This document shows positions 1 through 7,219 of a stretch of DNA of 12,026 nucleotides, one piece after another. The notes under the pieces are model-generated. The model saw only the letters and a list, made by a program, of their open reading frames with translations. It was not told the DNA's origin and ran no database searches. Source of the DNA: Methanosarcinales archaeon (GTDB lineage Archaea; Halobacteriota; Syntropharchaeia; Alkanophagales; Methanospirareceae); contig JAODGV010000017.1 in NCBI GenBank assembly GCA_025464425.1, forward strand, positions 1-12,026, in the 5' to 3' direction. Every line of letters begins with the position of its first letter. The stretch's first letter is position 1. The translations under genes and the position numbers were made by a program.

Positions 1-105
1 GTTGTTATTTAATATGAGAAACGTCATGAAGCAGTCACTTCAGTATCTGGGTCAACTCCTATCATTGTTGTTAACCGACTATACTGTACATTTTTCTCGT
101 ATTTC

Positions 106-140
106 AAAAGCCAACCAAAGGTGCTTATCTGTTGGCTTTT
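106..140. repeat. 10-bp inverted repeat, terminator-like hairpin
   Basis: AAAAGCCAAC at 106-115 is the exact reverse complement of GTTGGCTTTT at 131-140, with a 15-nt loop. Because the arms are A-rich then T-rich, the hairpin ends in four T residues on either strand. It could act as a terminator for a minus-strand transcript or as a structural element. The repeat is seen directly; its role is inference. Confidence 0.5.
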
Positions 141-157
141 ACATCTGTCGTTACTTT

Positions 158-180
158 AAGCGGCTGAGAACGCTGCTTTT
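158..180 (+). terminator. Possible hairpin terminator
   Basis: AAGCGGC (158-164) can pair with GCTGCTT (172-178) through seven pairs, one of them G-U, around a 7-nt loop, and the run of T at 177-180 follows. On the plus strand this has the form of a small intrinsic terminator. The gene it would serve lies left of the window or does not exist. It may instead be part of a larger fold, since CTGAG at 164-168 can also pair with CTCAG at 201-205. Confidence 0.25.
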
Positions 181-258
181 GCGGGTCTTCGGCGGGCTCC
201 CTCAGGACTCTCTCTACTGCATATTACGAAACAAAGACTTCATTATCCGACATCTCCT

Positions 259-271
259 GATAGACTCTATC
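259..271. repeat. Perfect palindrome GATAGA-C-TCTATC
   Basis: GATAGA and TCTATC form six-base arms around a single central C. It lies 13 bp from a TATA-like stretch at 285-295, on the downstream side if that TATA serves the minus strand. The position suits an operator or the 5' end of a transcript. No regulator is identifiable. Confidence 0.4.
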
Positions 272-359
272 CCTCTCATGTTGACTTTTTATATGTGCTT
301 AACAATTAACAATAAATATCTGCCATATCTATTGCTTAAGAATATTGTACAACCTCGTT

Positions 360-2369
360 TTATAAATAAGGGTCAACCCATTGCGACCAGAACTGGACTG
401 GATTCTTGACTGGCGTAAGCGTATTGCCATCCGGGCTGAATAGCTCACTATTATAGAATACAAAGCCCTCATCCATCTGATGCTTCAAATTTGAGCTCAA
501 TATGCCATCCACCAGCTCATCCTCACCCACATAACGGAGTATCTTTATCAGATATGGCGTGTCACGAGACCATACCACCCCTTCATGGTACTCCTCATCA
601 CCATAGTATGTGCGCTTCGGCGACTCCTTCACCAGTATTCCGAATGGTAAACCATCTTTATAGACGAGCAGGTGGCTCTTCACACCGCTAACGAATAATG
701 CAATCTCGCTCTTTGTGAATACATGCTCATCCAGGAGCAGTGCGACCGCAACAACAGCAGTTGAGCCCCATGTACCGTCCTTTTTGCCATCAGGCGCAAC
801 GATATTGTATATATTGCCCGCGCTGGCATTCCAGAATACTTTCTTGTAGTTACTGCATGCATCAGCCAGTAAAGCCCGGTACCTCTCTCCTGTGCCATGG
901 TCTTTACTCAGTTTCATACAGTGACTCAGCATCTTTATCCATTGCGCGTTTATCTCTGGTAAGCGATATTTCGGCTTGTTATAATTCTGAACTTCAATAT
1001 CATTATCACACCATGAATCCGGTATCCTGCGAGATACGCCGTTTGCCCTGCGTGTATCTATCCACGAATGCCATGGCACAACCGCTAACAGGCAATCATC
1101 ACAGAGTACAGGCGCACCATTAATCGTCTCTGGATCGTTCGTAGCGAATCGAGCTATTGTGAATTCTGCACGGGCTAAAATCGTATTTCGCATGTCCGCA
1201 TCTCCTTTACGGCTCAGATACTCGCCTGCCGCGATGAATGCAAGTAGAGTAGCATCAGCATTGTTATAGTCCATAGGTGTATTCGCACGTTCCGGAAACC
1301 TGTTTGGTATCCTGCCATAATCGTCCTGAAAGTCAAACGAGCGGAGAATGATATTCTTTATCCGTTGTGCGTGCCCGATGCGAAAGAGTGTCTCGATATT
1401 GTTTATAATACCCTCAAACATGTCTCTAAACCACGGTGTACGGAACCAGAAGTCGCCTGCTTCGTAGAAGAATTTGTCATCCACGAGCATTCCGAATTTA
1501 GAGAGTGCGAGCGCTCTGAAAGCAACAGCATCATTTTTCACTCCAAGTGATTCCACCATTTCTTCCGCTCTCTTTTCTTCCGCCACCTCTTCCTTCAACC
1601 AGTCTCTTCCACGCTCGTTCAGCCATTCGAGCTGTGATTTTGAATTGCCGCAGGATATAACAACCGAAGTAGAGGTAGTATTATCCAGAGGAATTTCTAT
1701 CTCGCCCATGGATACTGGATACTTTATTTCCGGTTTGAATATCGCACCTCCTTCTGTTTTATCCCTGAATCCCGAGCCGAGTTTATATCGCCACTCGATT
1801 CTCCTCTCCCGGGTTCTAACATCGCATTCGTTTAATGTTCTAATTGAGATACTTTTTTCGTCACGCCAGATGAGCATTCCATCGCTTAGAGCTTCGCAGA
1901 AATGACTCTCAGGTGCTGACTCGTCGTACATGTGTCTTATATCCACGATTGGCTCGACCACAATGGAAGAAGCGTTGCTCTCGAGTAAAACGGAAGCTAC
2001 AATCCCATCCGGCTCTGAGCCAACGTTCATGAGGTAATAGTTTATAATGAGATTTGTTTTCCGGGTTTCATTCCCGTAATAATAAATAGCCTTCCATGGT
2101 GAAGCTACCACTTTATTTGCATGCAGCTCAACATATTCATCTCCTCTCTTCACGCCCACAGCTATCCCGTCCATGAAGTGGAAATTCTCGCCATTTATCA
2201 ATACAGAAAGCCCCTCGTAGGAGTAATCCCTATTCGGAATGATTTTATTTCCAAACGGTACAGAGAAGACTGATTGAGACCATGAAGCCTGTGGTCGTTT
2301 TAAGATGAGATGTCTGGTTATCGCGGGATTTTTGTCCTCCAGGGGCGGTATCTCGATATTAAAATTCAT
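360..2369 (-). CDS. Glycogen-debranching-type amylo-alpha-1,6-glucosidase (GDE family, GH133-like)
   Basis: Protein of 669 residues predicted to hydrolyse alpha-1,6-linked glucose at branch points of a glycogen-like polymer in the cytoplasm. The N-terminal half (about 1-250) is rich in beta strand, as in the substrate-binding domain of bacterial and archaeal debranching enzymes. From about 285 to the end lies the (alpha/alpha)6-barrel glucosidase domain. Visible family landmarks are PWFRD (312-316), YGRIPN (351-356), NNADATL (369-375), HSWIDTR (434-440, counterpart of the TWMD motif), EINAQW (472-477) and HEGVVW (595-600). Length is normal for prokaryotic single-domain forms, which lack the transferase half of eukaryotic enzymes. 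The ATG at 2367-2369 is preceded by AAGGAG about 11 nt upstream on the minus strand. It is transcribed away from the small membrane protein gene, sharing the region that contains a TATA stretch at 2414-2423. Family assignment is firm; the exact glucan is inference. Confidence 0.88.
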   Translation of the reverse strand: MNFNIEIPPLEDKNPAITRHLILKRPQASWSQSVFSVPFGNKIIPNRDYSYEGLSVLINGENFHFMDGIAVGVKRGDEYVELHANKVVASPWKAIYYYGNETRKTNLIINYYLMNVGSEPDGIVASVLLESNASSIVVEPIVDIRHMYDESAPESHFCEALSDGMLIWRDEKSISIRTLNECDVRTRERRIEWRYKLGSGFRDKTEGGAIFKPEIKYPVSMGEIEIPLDNTTSTSVVISCGNSKSQLEWLNERGRDWLKEEVAEEKRAEEMVESLGVKNDAVAFRALALSKFGMLVDDKFFYEAGDFWFRTPWFRDMFEGIINNIETLFRIGHAQRIKNIILRSFDFQDDYGRIPNRFPERANTPMDYNNADATLLAFIAAGEYLSRKGDADMRNTILARAEFTIARFATNDPETINGAPVLCDDCLLAVVPWHSWIDTRRANGVSRRIPDSWCDNDIEVQNYNKPKYRLPEINAQWIKMLSHCMKLSKDHGTGERYRALLADACSNYKKVFWNASAGNIYNIVAPDGKKDGTWGSTAVVAVALLLDEHVFTKSEIALFVSGVKSHLLVYKDGLPFGILVKESPKRTYYGDEEYHEGVVWSRDTPYLIKILRYVGEDELVDGILSSNLKHQMDEGFVFYNSELFSPDGNTLTPVKNPVQFWSQWVDPYL

Positions 2370-2413
2370 TCTCTATCCCTCTCCTTTTCATTCCTGGCTG
2401 CCATCGCTTTTGC

Positions 2414-2423
2414 TTTTATATAT
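2414..2423. promoter_or_regulatory. TATA box usable in both directions
   Basis: TTTTATATAT reads as a TATA element on the plus strand (start expected near 2445, ahead of the small membrane protein) and as ATATATAAAA on the minus strand (start expected near 2390, ahead of the debranching enzyme). It is the only clear TATA stretch in this divergent intergenic region. Which direction it serves, or whether both, cannot be told from sequence alone. Confidence 0.5.
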
Positions 2424-2425
2424 CT

Positions 2426-2451
2426 GTGTAAACACAAAAAGCCGGGTTTTT
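2426..2451. promoter_or_regulatory. Two adjoining palindromes beside the TATA box, possible operator
   Basis: GTGTAAACAC (2426-2435) has four-base arms around AA. It is followed without a gap by the 16-bp near-palindrome AAAAAGCCGGGTTTTT (2436-2451), which has one mismatched pair. Both lie within about 30 bp of the shared TATA stretch, over the expected plus-strand start site, where an archaeal repressor could block polymerase. Symmetry is seen; regulatory function is inference. Confidence 0.35.
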
Positions 2452-2487
2452 AATAGGCTCAAGGGTGGTCCAGGCATAGGGGTGGCA

Positions 2488-2679
2488 ATGGATTTTGCAA
2501 CGAGAATGGCGAAAGTGCAGGAGCAAGCGGGGGAGAAGTTCGACCTCACTGGTTCTATGCTCTATGGCTCTATGCTATTCATGATAATCTATGGATTGAG
2601 TGAATCTGCGATGATACCCCTGCTCATTGGCATTGTTCTAATCCCCTATTTTGTGGTTCGCTCGTTCTATCCACGATGA
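2488..2679 (+). CDS. Small two-helix membrane protein of unknown function
   Basis: A 63-residue protein I do not recognise. Residues 1-18 form a charged, helical N-terminus (MDFATRMAKVQEQ...), followed by two hydrophobic stretches at about 21-36 (SMLYGSMLFMIIYGLS) and 40-57 (AMIPLLIGIVLIPYFVV) and a short basic tail ending SFYPR. This predicts a membrane hairpin with a short turn. A GTG two codons earlier (2482) is an alternative start that sits better, 11 nt after GGTGGTC (2464-2470), a sequence resembling methanogen ribosome-binding sites; from the ATG this spacing is 17 nt. A TATA box lies at 2414-2423. The gene lies between the debranching enzyme and the glycosyltransferase on the same strand as the latter, but the 119-bp gap with a new TATA box argues against a shared transcript. 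No function is assigned. Confidence 0.65.
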   Translation: MDFATRMAKVQEQAGEKFDLTGSMLYGSMLFMIIYGLSESAMIPLLIGIVLIPYFVVRSFYPR

Positions 2680-2728
2680 TCGGCAGGGGACGCTTACACA
2701 AGTTCCACATGTCATAGTAAAAGCGGGG

Positions 2729-2760
2729 GTTACGGATATGGCAGGTAACATATTTATATA
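2729..2760 (+). promoter_or_regulatory. Promoter of the glycosyltransferase gene, TATA box with upstream inverted repeat
   Basis: TTTATATA at 2753-2760 is a textbook archaeal TATA box. It predicts transcription starting near 2783-2787 and a leader of about 12-16 nt before the ATG at 2799. Just upstream, GTTAC (2729-2733) and GTAAC (2745-2749) form a short inverted repeat separated by 11 nt, in a place where a regulator or TFB-contacting factor could sit. The TATA box is well supported, the operator weakly. Confidence 0.6.
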
Positions 2761-2798
2761 ATTTGAGCGTTGATATTATATCTATCAAAGGGTGGGGA

Positions 2799-3824
2799 AT
2801 GAAGATAGCATTTTATTATAGATGTGTTAACGGCGGGATAAGGACACATGTGGAGGCATTATCACGTGAGTTTATGCGAAGGGGGCATGAAGTGAAGCAG
2901 ATAAATCAGTATGCCCTTGGCTCTTTTATGCTCGGTAATTCCGCAGGTGGCATCTCTTACGGGTTCGATCTCGCATTGAACAAGATAAAGAAGGAGGTAG
3001 AAGATTGTGATATTCTGCATATACATCACGCAGCCACATTCTCGGAATTCTTACTGCCATTCTCTTCGCTCTGCTATGAGTGTGATATAATAAATACATT
3101 CCATATCCCGGTAGGCAACAGTTTCGGTGGTGAGATGGCGAAAGCGCTGATAGGAGCACTGGCGTCTCTATATGAAGGACGGTCAAAGAAGTTCATATCG
3201 GTAAGCTCCGAGATAGCAGCGGATATTCAACAGCATTGTTTCAAGACCGAGACCATAGTTATACCAAATGGGGTGGATATAAACAGGTTTCATCCACCGG
3301 GGGAGAGACGAGCCGGGCGAGGCATATACATCGGCTATCTCGGGCGATTATCTCCGGAGAAGAACATACTGAACATGATAAAAGCGGTGAAGGCGGTGAT
3401 GCACGAATCATCACGCCCGGTATATTTGAAGATTGCAGGTACAGGACCGCTATATGAGCGTGTAAAGCGGTTTGAGAACGAGCGTATAAAGGTGCTTGGC
3501 TATGTTGACGATGCCGCTTCGTTCTATCGCAGCCTGGATATATTCTTACTGCCGTCCAAGCTCGAGGCACAGCCGATTGCTCTGCTCGAGGCGATGGCTT
3601 CCGGACTGCCGATAATTGCAACCGATGTCGGCGATAATAAATATTATGTCCATGGCAATGGCATCCTCTGTGGTACTACCGTGAATGAATTAAAAGGTGC
3701 GATAGAAGAGATGTTATGCTCAGATTTCGTTCGTATGGGCATGGAATCCCGCAGGATTGTGGAACGCGGGTATTCATGGGATAAGATTGCCGCACGTACA
3801 CTGGATGTGTACAATATGGTATAA
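2799..3824 (+). CDS. GT4-family glycosyltransferase (GT-B fold)
   Basis: Protein of 341 residues that should transfer a sugar from a nucleotide-sugar (or sugar phosphate) donor to an acceptor on the cytoplasmic side of the membrane. The N-terminal Rossmann domain opens with a hydrophobic strand and NGGIRTHVEAL (11-21), typical of GT4 acceptor domains. VIPNGVD (154-160) marks the linker, GYLGRLSPEKN (179-189) starts the donor domain, and E256/E264 with seven residues between form the E-x7-E motif, in EAQPIALLE. The ATG at 2799 was chosen because AGGGTG (2789-2794) precedes it by four bases; a TTG in frame at 2763 falls upstream of the expected transcription start and is unlikely. The mannosidase follows 92 bp later with its own promoter. 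Donor and acceptor cannot be read from sequence; a role in glycan, glycolipid or storage-sugar synthesis is inference. Confidence 0.88.
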   Translation: MKIAFYYRCVNGGIRTHVEALSREFMRRGHEVKQINQYALGSFMLGNSAGGISYGFDLALNKIKKEVEDCDILHIHHAATFSEFLLPFSSLCYECDIINTFHIPVGNSFGGEMAKALIGALASLYEGRSKKFISVSSEIAADIQQHCFKTETIVIPNGVDINRFHPPGERRAGRGIYIGYLGRLSPEKNILNMIKAVKAVMHESSRPVYLKIAGTGPLYERVKRFENERIKVLGYVDDAASFYRSLDIFLLPSKLEAQPIALLEAMASGLPIIATDVGDNKYYVHGNGILCGTTVNELKGAIEEMLCSDFVRMGMESRRIVERGYSWDKIAARTLDVYNMV

Positions 3825-3883
3825 TAGTGGCATTGAGATAGGATAAGCGGGCTATATTCCGCATAGCTAAATAATACCAAACC

Positions 3884-3894
3884 TTTTTATATAT
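3884..3894 (+). promoter_or_regulatory. TATA box of the alpha-mannosidase gene
   Basis: TTTTTATATAT lies only 22 bp ahead of the ATG at 3917. Given the usual archaeal distance of about 22-27 bp from TATA to start site, the transcript should begin at or within a few bases of the start codon. The bases between are pyrimidine-rich and hold no Shine-Dalgarno sequence, which agrees with leaderless translation. Confidence 0.65.
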
Positions 3895-3916
3895 CCTCCA
3901 TCTCTCTCTTATATCA

Positions 3917-6520
3917 ATGCCGGAAACAGATGCGATAAAGAAGGACACCATCTATCTCGTTCCACACACGCATTATGATGCCATCTGGGCGTTCGCAAAG
4001 GAGGATTACTTCTATATCAACCTCATGCTCATACTGAAGGAAGTTGCGAGGCTCCTTGAAGAATCTGATTACAGGTTCCTTATCGAACAGACTTTTCTGC
4101 TTGAGGAGCTGGAGCGGCGCTATCCAGAGCTATTCACGAGGATTGCCGGGCACATAAAAGCGGGTAAGATCGAGATTGCGGATGGTGAGTATCTGATGGC
4201 GGATACGATGCTGCCGGACGGTGAGACGCTAATAAGAGAGATACAGGAGGGTAAGAAATACGTGAAGCAGAAGTTCGGTATTGACGTCCCGGTGATGTGG
4301 CAGGCAGATAGCTTCGGGTTGAATGCCCAGCTACCGCAGATATACCGGAAATGCGGTTATAAGTATGTTGCATTCAGGCGAGGCGTAACGAAGCGCAAGC
4401 CATCGGAATTCCTATGGGAAGGACTCGATGGCACACGTATTTTAGCACACTGGATGCCTCTCGGCTATCGTGCGGGTCTGGACCTGACGAAGCTGGAGGA
4501 GAGCTACAAAAAGCTCAAAGAAGTTGCCGCGACTTCTCATATCCTTATGCCTTCCGGCAGTGGTGTCACACTCCCACAGCCGGAGACACCTGAGGTGGTA
4601 AAGAGCTGGAATGAAGAGCATGGTAATGAAGCTGAGATGAAGATAGCCACGCCACGTGAATTCTTCGAAGCACTGGAGCGTGATATAGAGGCGAATAAGC
4701 TCAATCTGGAAGTGCGTAAGGGCGAGATGTACTCAGGGCAGTATTCAGAGGTGTTCCCAAATTGCAGTTCGAGCCGGATGTGGATAAAACAGGCATTATG
4801 TGAGTACGAATGCTGGTTGATATGCTGCGAACGATGGTCAACCCTCGCAACTCTACTGAACGAGTATTACCCACATGAAGAGTTGCAGACCTGCTGGCGT
4901 AAGGTATTATTCATTGCGTTCCATGACGTTGTCCCGGGTACAGGTATGGATCGTGGTTATGAGGAGGTGAAGCAGTATCGTGGCTTCATAACCGCAGAGA
5001 TGCGTAACAGCTACGCTCGCGTGCTCTCACAGGTGATAGAAAGCCAGGCAGGCGAGGGCGAACCCGGCGATATAATCGTGTTTAATTCGCTATCATGGGA
5101 AGTGAAGAACTGGATAGAGATGGACCTCACATTCAATAAGGGCGAGATAGTTACGATAAAGGGTCTGAAGTGTGGTGATGAGGAGATAGACGTGGAAGTG
5201 CTGAGATTCGCGAGGTACGATGATGACACGTTAAGATATGCGCGAATAGGGTTTGTACCTACCGTACCGCCAATGGGCTATAAGGTTTATAAGATACTGG
5301 AGCGAGAGCCCAAGCAGTATCGGTTCGACCCTGATTTCATCATGATCAGGGGCAATACGATAGAGAACAGGTTCTTCGGTGTGAGTGTTGATCCCTCTAC
5401 CGGGCTTATCACCGCATCACTCGATGGTGGTCATGAGCGTGAGGAGGTATGTATGGGCAATGAGCTGGTGATAGAGGAAGAAGCGGGTGATCTCTACTAT
5501 CACCGCCAGATGCTGGACATACCTCTGAAGACAGAGAGTGGCGAGGGAGTGAAGTATGGCGCTTTCCGTGTGAAAAATTTTTATATAACCCGTAGCCCAC
5601 TGAGAAGGGTCATACATGTGGAGACCGACTATTTCTCATTACGCTGGCCTTATCGGCTCACAGATAAGCACCCTCCTCTTATCTGGCGTCATAAATTCCT
5701 CGAATGCACGAAGAAGATTATCATCTACAAGGATATACCACGTGTGGATTTCATAACCACCGTGGTGGACAGGCACCCGAGGGCACGACTCAGGGTCAGG
5801 TTCGCCACCGGCATGAGATCGCCCACGTATGTCTGCGGCATTCAGTTCGGTGCCATAGCACGTCCTACCGATATGTGGTATTACAAACCCGACGAGCACT
5901 GGGTGGAGGCGCCCTGCGGCGTTTATCCTTCGCTGAGATGGTTCGACTATTCAGATGGTAATAAGGGCTTGACGGTCATACACAGCGGTACTCCAGAGAG
6001 CGAGGTGAGGGATGGTGCTATGTATCTAACACTGCTCAGGAGTGTATCAATGCTCTCATCGGACGGCAAGACCGGACCCGCAATACCCGTACCGGATGCA
6101 CGCGAATTGAGGAAATATACATTCAGGTATGCAATTTACCCGCATTACGGCGACTGGAAGAGTGCAGGTAGCTACCGCAGGGAACAGGAGTTCAATTATG
6201 CTCTCTACGGTGTACAGCTTAAAGGTGGCAAGAAACTACCGCGTAAGAATAGCTTCCTGAGTATAGAGCCAGAGAATGTCATTCTATCCGCATTTAAGGT
6301 CGCGGACGATGGTAAAGGGGTAATACTGAGGTTCTATGAAGCTGCGGGTGAAGATACGGATGCGGAGATCAGACTATTCAGAGAGCCAGAAGAAGTGAAG
6401 GTGGTGAATATGCTGGAATACGAGGATGAAGAAGCGAGCAAAGCTCTCAGTGTGGAGGGCAGGAGCATAAAGTTGAGGGTGAAGCCCTTCGAGATTGTCA
6501 CATTAAGACTCCAGCTCTAA
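3917..6520 (+). CDS. Alpha-mannosidase, glycoside hydrolase family 38
   Basis: An 867-residue retaining alpha-mannosidase, predicted to release alpha-linked mannose from glycans. The N-terminal catalytic domain shows the zinc-site signature HTHYDAIW with H17, H19 and D21. MWQADSFGLN carries D131 at the place of the catalytic nucleophile, which also binds the metal, and FHDVVPGTG (335-343) matches the conserved late zinc-ligand region. The rest (about 400-867) has the beta-rich C-terminal domains of the family, and the length is normal. There is no signal peptide, so the enzyme is probably cytoplasmic. The ATG at 3917 has no ribosome-binding site but lies right after a TATA box, so a leaderless message is likely. 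The 3' end overlaps mptE by 23 bp on the opposite strand. Context with a GT4 transferase and a debranching enzyme suggests glycan turnover. Specificity, for instance toward mannosylglycerate-like solutes or N-glycans, is not readable. Confidence 0.9.
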   Translation: MPETDAIKKDTIYLVPHTHYDAIWAFAKEDYFYINLMLILKEVARLLEESDYRFLIEQTFLLEELERRYPELFTRIAGHIKAGKIEIADGEYLMADTMLPDGETLIREIQEGKKYVKQKFGIDVPVMWQADSFGLNAQLPQIYRKCGYKYVAFRRGVTKRKPSEFLWEGLDGTRILAHWMPLGYRAGLDLTKLEESYKKLKEVAATSHILMPSGSGVTLPQPETPEVVKSWNEEHGNEAEMKIATPREFFEALERDIEANKLNLEVRKGEMYSGQYSEVFPNCSSSRMWIKQALCEYECWLICCERWSTLATLLNEYYPHEELQTCWRKVLFIAFHDVVPGTGMDRGYEEVKQYRGFITAEMRNSYARVLSQVIESQAGEGEPGDIIVFNSLSWEVKNWIEMDLTFNKGEIVTIKGLKCGDEEIDVEVLRFARYDDDTLRYARIGFVPTVPPMGYKVYKILEREPKQYRFDPDFIMIRGNTIENRFFGVSVDPSTGLITASLDGGHEREEVCMGNELVIEEEAGDLYYHRQMLDIPLKTESGEGVKYGAFRVKNFYITRSPLRRVIHVETDYFSLRWPYRLTDKHPPLIWRHKFLECTKKIIIYKDIPRVDFITTVVDRHPRARLRVRFATGMRSPTYVCGIQFGAIARPTDMWYYKPDEHWVEAPCGVYPSLRWFDYSDGNKGLTVIHSGTPESEVRDGAMYLTLLRSVSMLSSDGKTGPAIPVPDARELRKYTFRYAIYPHYGDWKSAGSYRREQEFNYALYGVQLKGGKKLPRKNSFLSIEPENVILSAFKVADDGKGVILRFYEAAGEDTDAEIRLFREPEEVKVVNMLEYEDEEASKALSVEGRSIKLRVKPFEIVTLRLQL

Positions 6521-7169
6521 TTATCAACCGTTTCGCCCACTTGAGTTTCTTTCTCTTAATGGCACTCACATGCGTATCCTCGAAATCGAACCCTAAGAGC
6601 TCTATCCGGCTCGCACCGAACTCCTTCGCAATGAATACGCTTCTGTCTCCGTCGGTAAACCCGCCGAAATTGTATATATCATGGCGAACCCCGTGTGGTG
6701 TTATCGGGCTGCACTGTGCCGTACATATAACTTTATTCTCCACCGCGGGCAGTACCTTCTTCAACATCTCTATATTATCACCGTGTGCATGCACAACGAG
6801 TATCGAGCCCAGCCGGTTTGCGTATATTATGTCCGGGATGTAACCATCGAGGTCGCTCACGATGACATCCGGCAGAATAGCATTGCGGATGAGTACGGAT
6901 GTCGCACCGTCTGCCGCTATTATCACACGTTCGCGGTCAAGCTCTTTACCCTTCAGTTCTGATTCCAGGCAGGGGGCATTGCCACATATCACTGCATTCT
7001 TACCATTTATAAGCGATTCCAGCTCATTCTGTACGGTCAAACTGTCAATGGCTTTATGCTTCATTATATCAATAGCAATTCGCATCGCATCCTCATCCCT
7101 CATTCTATCAAACCCAAAATCATGGAGTATATCCGCATATATCGCCCGCCATTCCCGGTCCTCCATCAT
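6498..7169 (-). CDS. mptE: 6-hydroxymethyl-7,8-dihydropterin pyrophosphokinase, archaeal MptE type
   Basis: Protein of 223 residues expected to transfer pyrophosphate from ATP to 6-hydroxymethyl-7,8-dihydropterin, a step toward tetrahydromethanopterin, the C1 carrier of methanogens and their relatives. It belongs to the MptE/DUF115 family, unrelated to bacterial FolK. Motifs in order are ICGNAPCL (61-68, the family's glycine-rich loop), AADGA (85-89), VSDLDG (104-109), VHAHGDN (126-132), NFGGFTDGDR (167-176) and LLGFDFEDT (191-199). Length is normal. Two ATGs stand in tandem (7169 and 7166, minus strand). GGTGGTT lies directly upstream, one base from the first and four from the second, so the second may be used. 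The loop reads GNAPCL rather than the more usual G-x-GPSL. It diverges from ppsA and converges on the mannosidase, so it is probably transcribed alone. Confidence 0.88.
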   Translation of the reverse strand: MMEDREWRAIYADILHDFGFDRMRDEDAMRIAIDIMKHKAIDSLTVQNELESLINGKNAVICGNAPCLESELKGKELDRERVIIAADGATSVLIRNAILPDVIVSDLDGYIPDIIYANRLGSILVVHAHGDNIEMLKKVLPAVENKVICTAQCSPITPHGVRHDIYNFGGFTDGDRSVFIAKEFGASRIELLGFDFEDTHVSAIKRKKLKWAKRLIIRAGVLM

Positions 7170-7219
7170 TAACCACCGCTATATTAGAATAGAATAGTAA
7201 ATAGGTAATAGCAAAAGAT

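Larger units (their letters stand above)
1..359. other. Left-edge region without a convincing gene; structured DNA
   Basis: No reading frame here looks like a real protein. A plus-strand frame is open across it but its composition is unlike the neighbouring genes and it runs into the 3' end of the debranching enzyme on the other strand. On the minus strand only short frames of about 30-45 codons are open, broken by stops. The stretch is AT-rich except for a GC-rich patch at about 158-215. It holds a perfect 13-bp palindrome (259-271), a TATA-like element (285-295), a 10-bp inverted repeat (106-140) and a short hairpin followed by T residues (158-180). These could belong to a small RNA on the minus strand or be the remnant of a decayed element. 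Its left boundary lies outside the window. Confidence 0.5.

Noticed and set aside
158..215. tRNA or box C/D RNA in the GC-rich patch at the left edge
   Set aside because: No T-loop GTTCGANTC-type sequence, no acceptor-stem pairing, and no paired RTGATGA and CTGA boxes were found.
2..409. A 135-codon open frame on the plus strand at the left edge
   Set aside because: Composition is unlike a folded protein, it starts at the window edge with TTG, crosses hairpins and ends inside the debranching enzyme on the other strand. No family is recognisable.
2763..2798. Upstream TTG start extending the glycosyltransferase by 12 residues
   Set aside because: It lies just 3 bp beyond the TATA box, before the expected transcription start. 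The ATG at 2799 has a well-placed ribosome-binding site and gives the usual GT4 N-terminus.
3846..3870. Short inverted repeat GCTAT/ATAGC after the glycosyltransferase gene as a terminator
   Set aside because: Only five-base arms with a 7-nt loop and no following T run. Too weak to call.
5575..5587. TTTTTATATAA inside the mannosidase gene, resembling a TATA box
   Set aside because: It encodes conserved-looking residues (N-F-Y-I-T) and no gene start follows. Probably chance in AT-rich codons.
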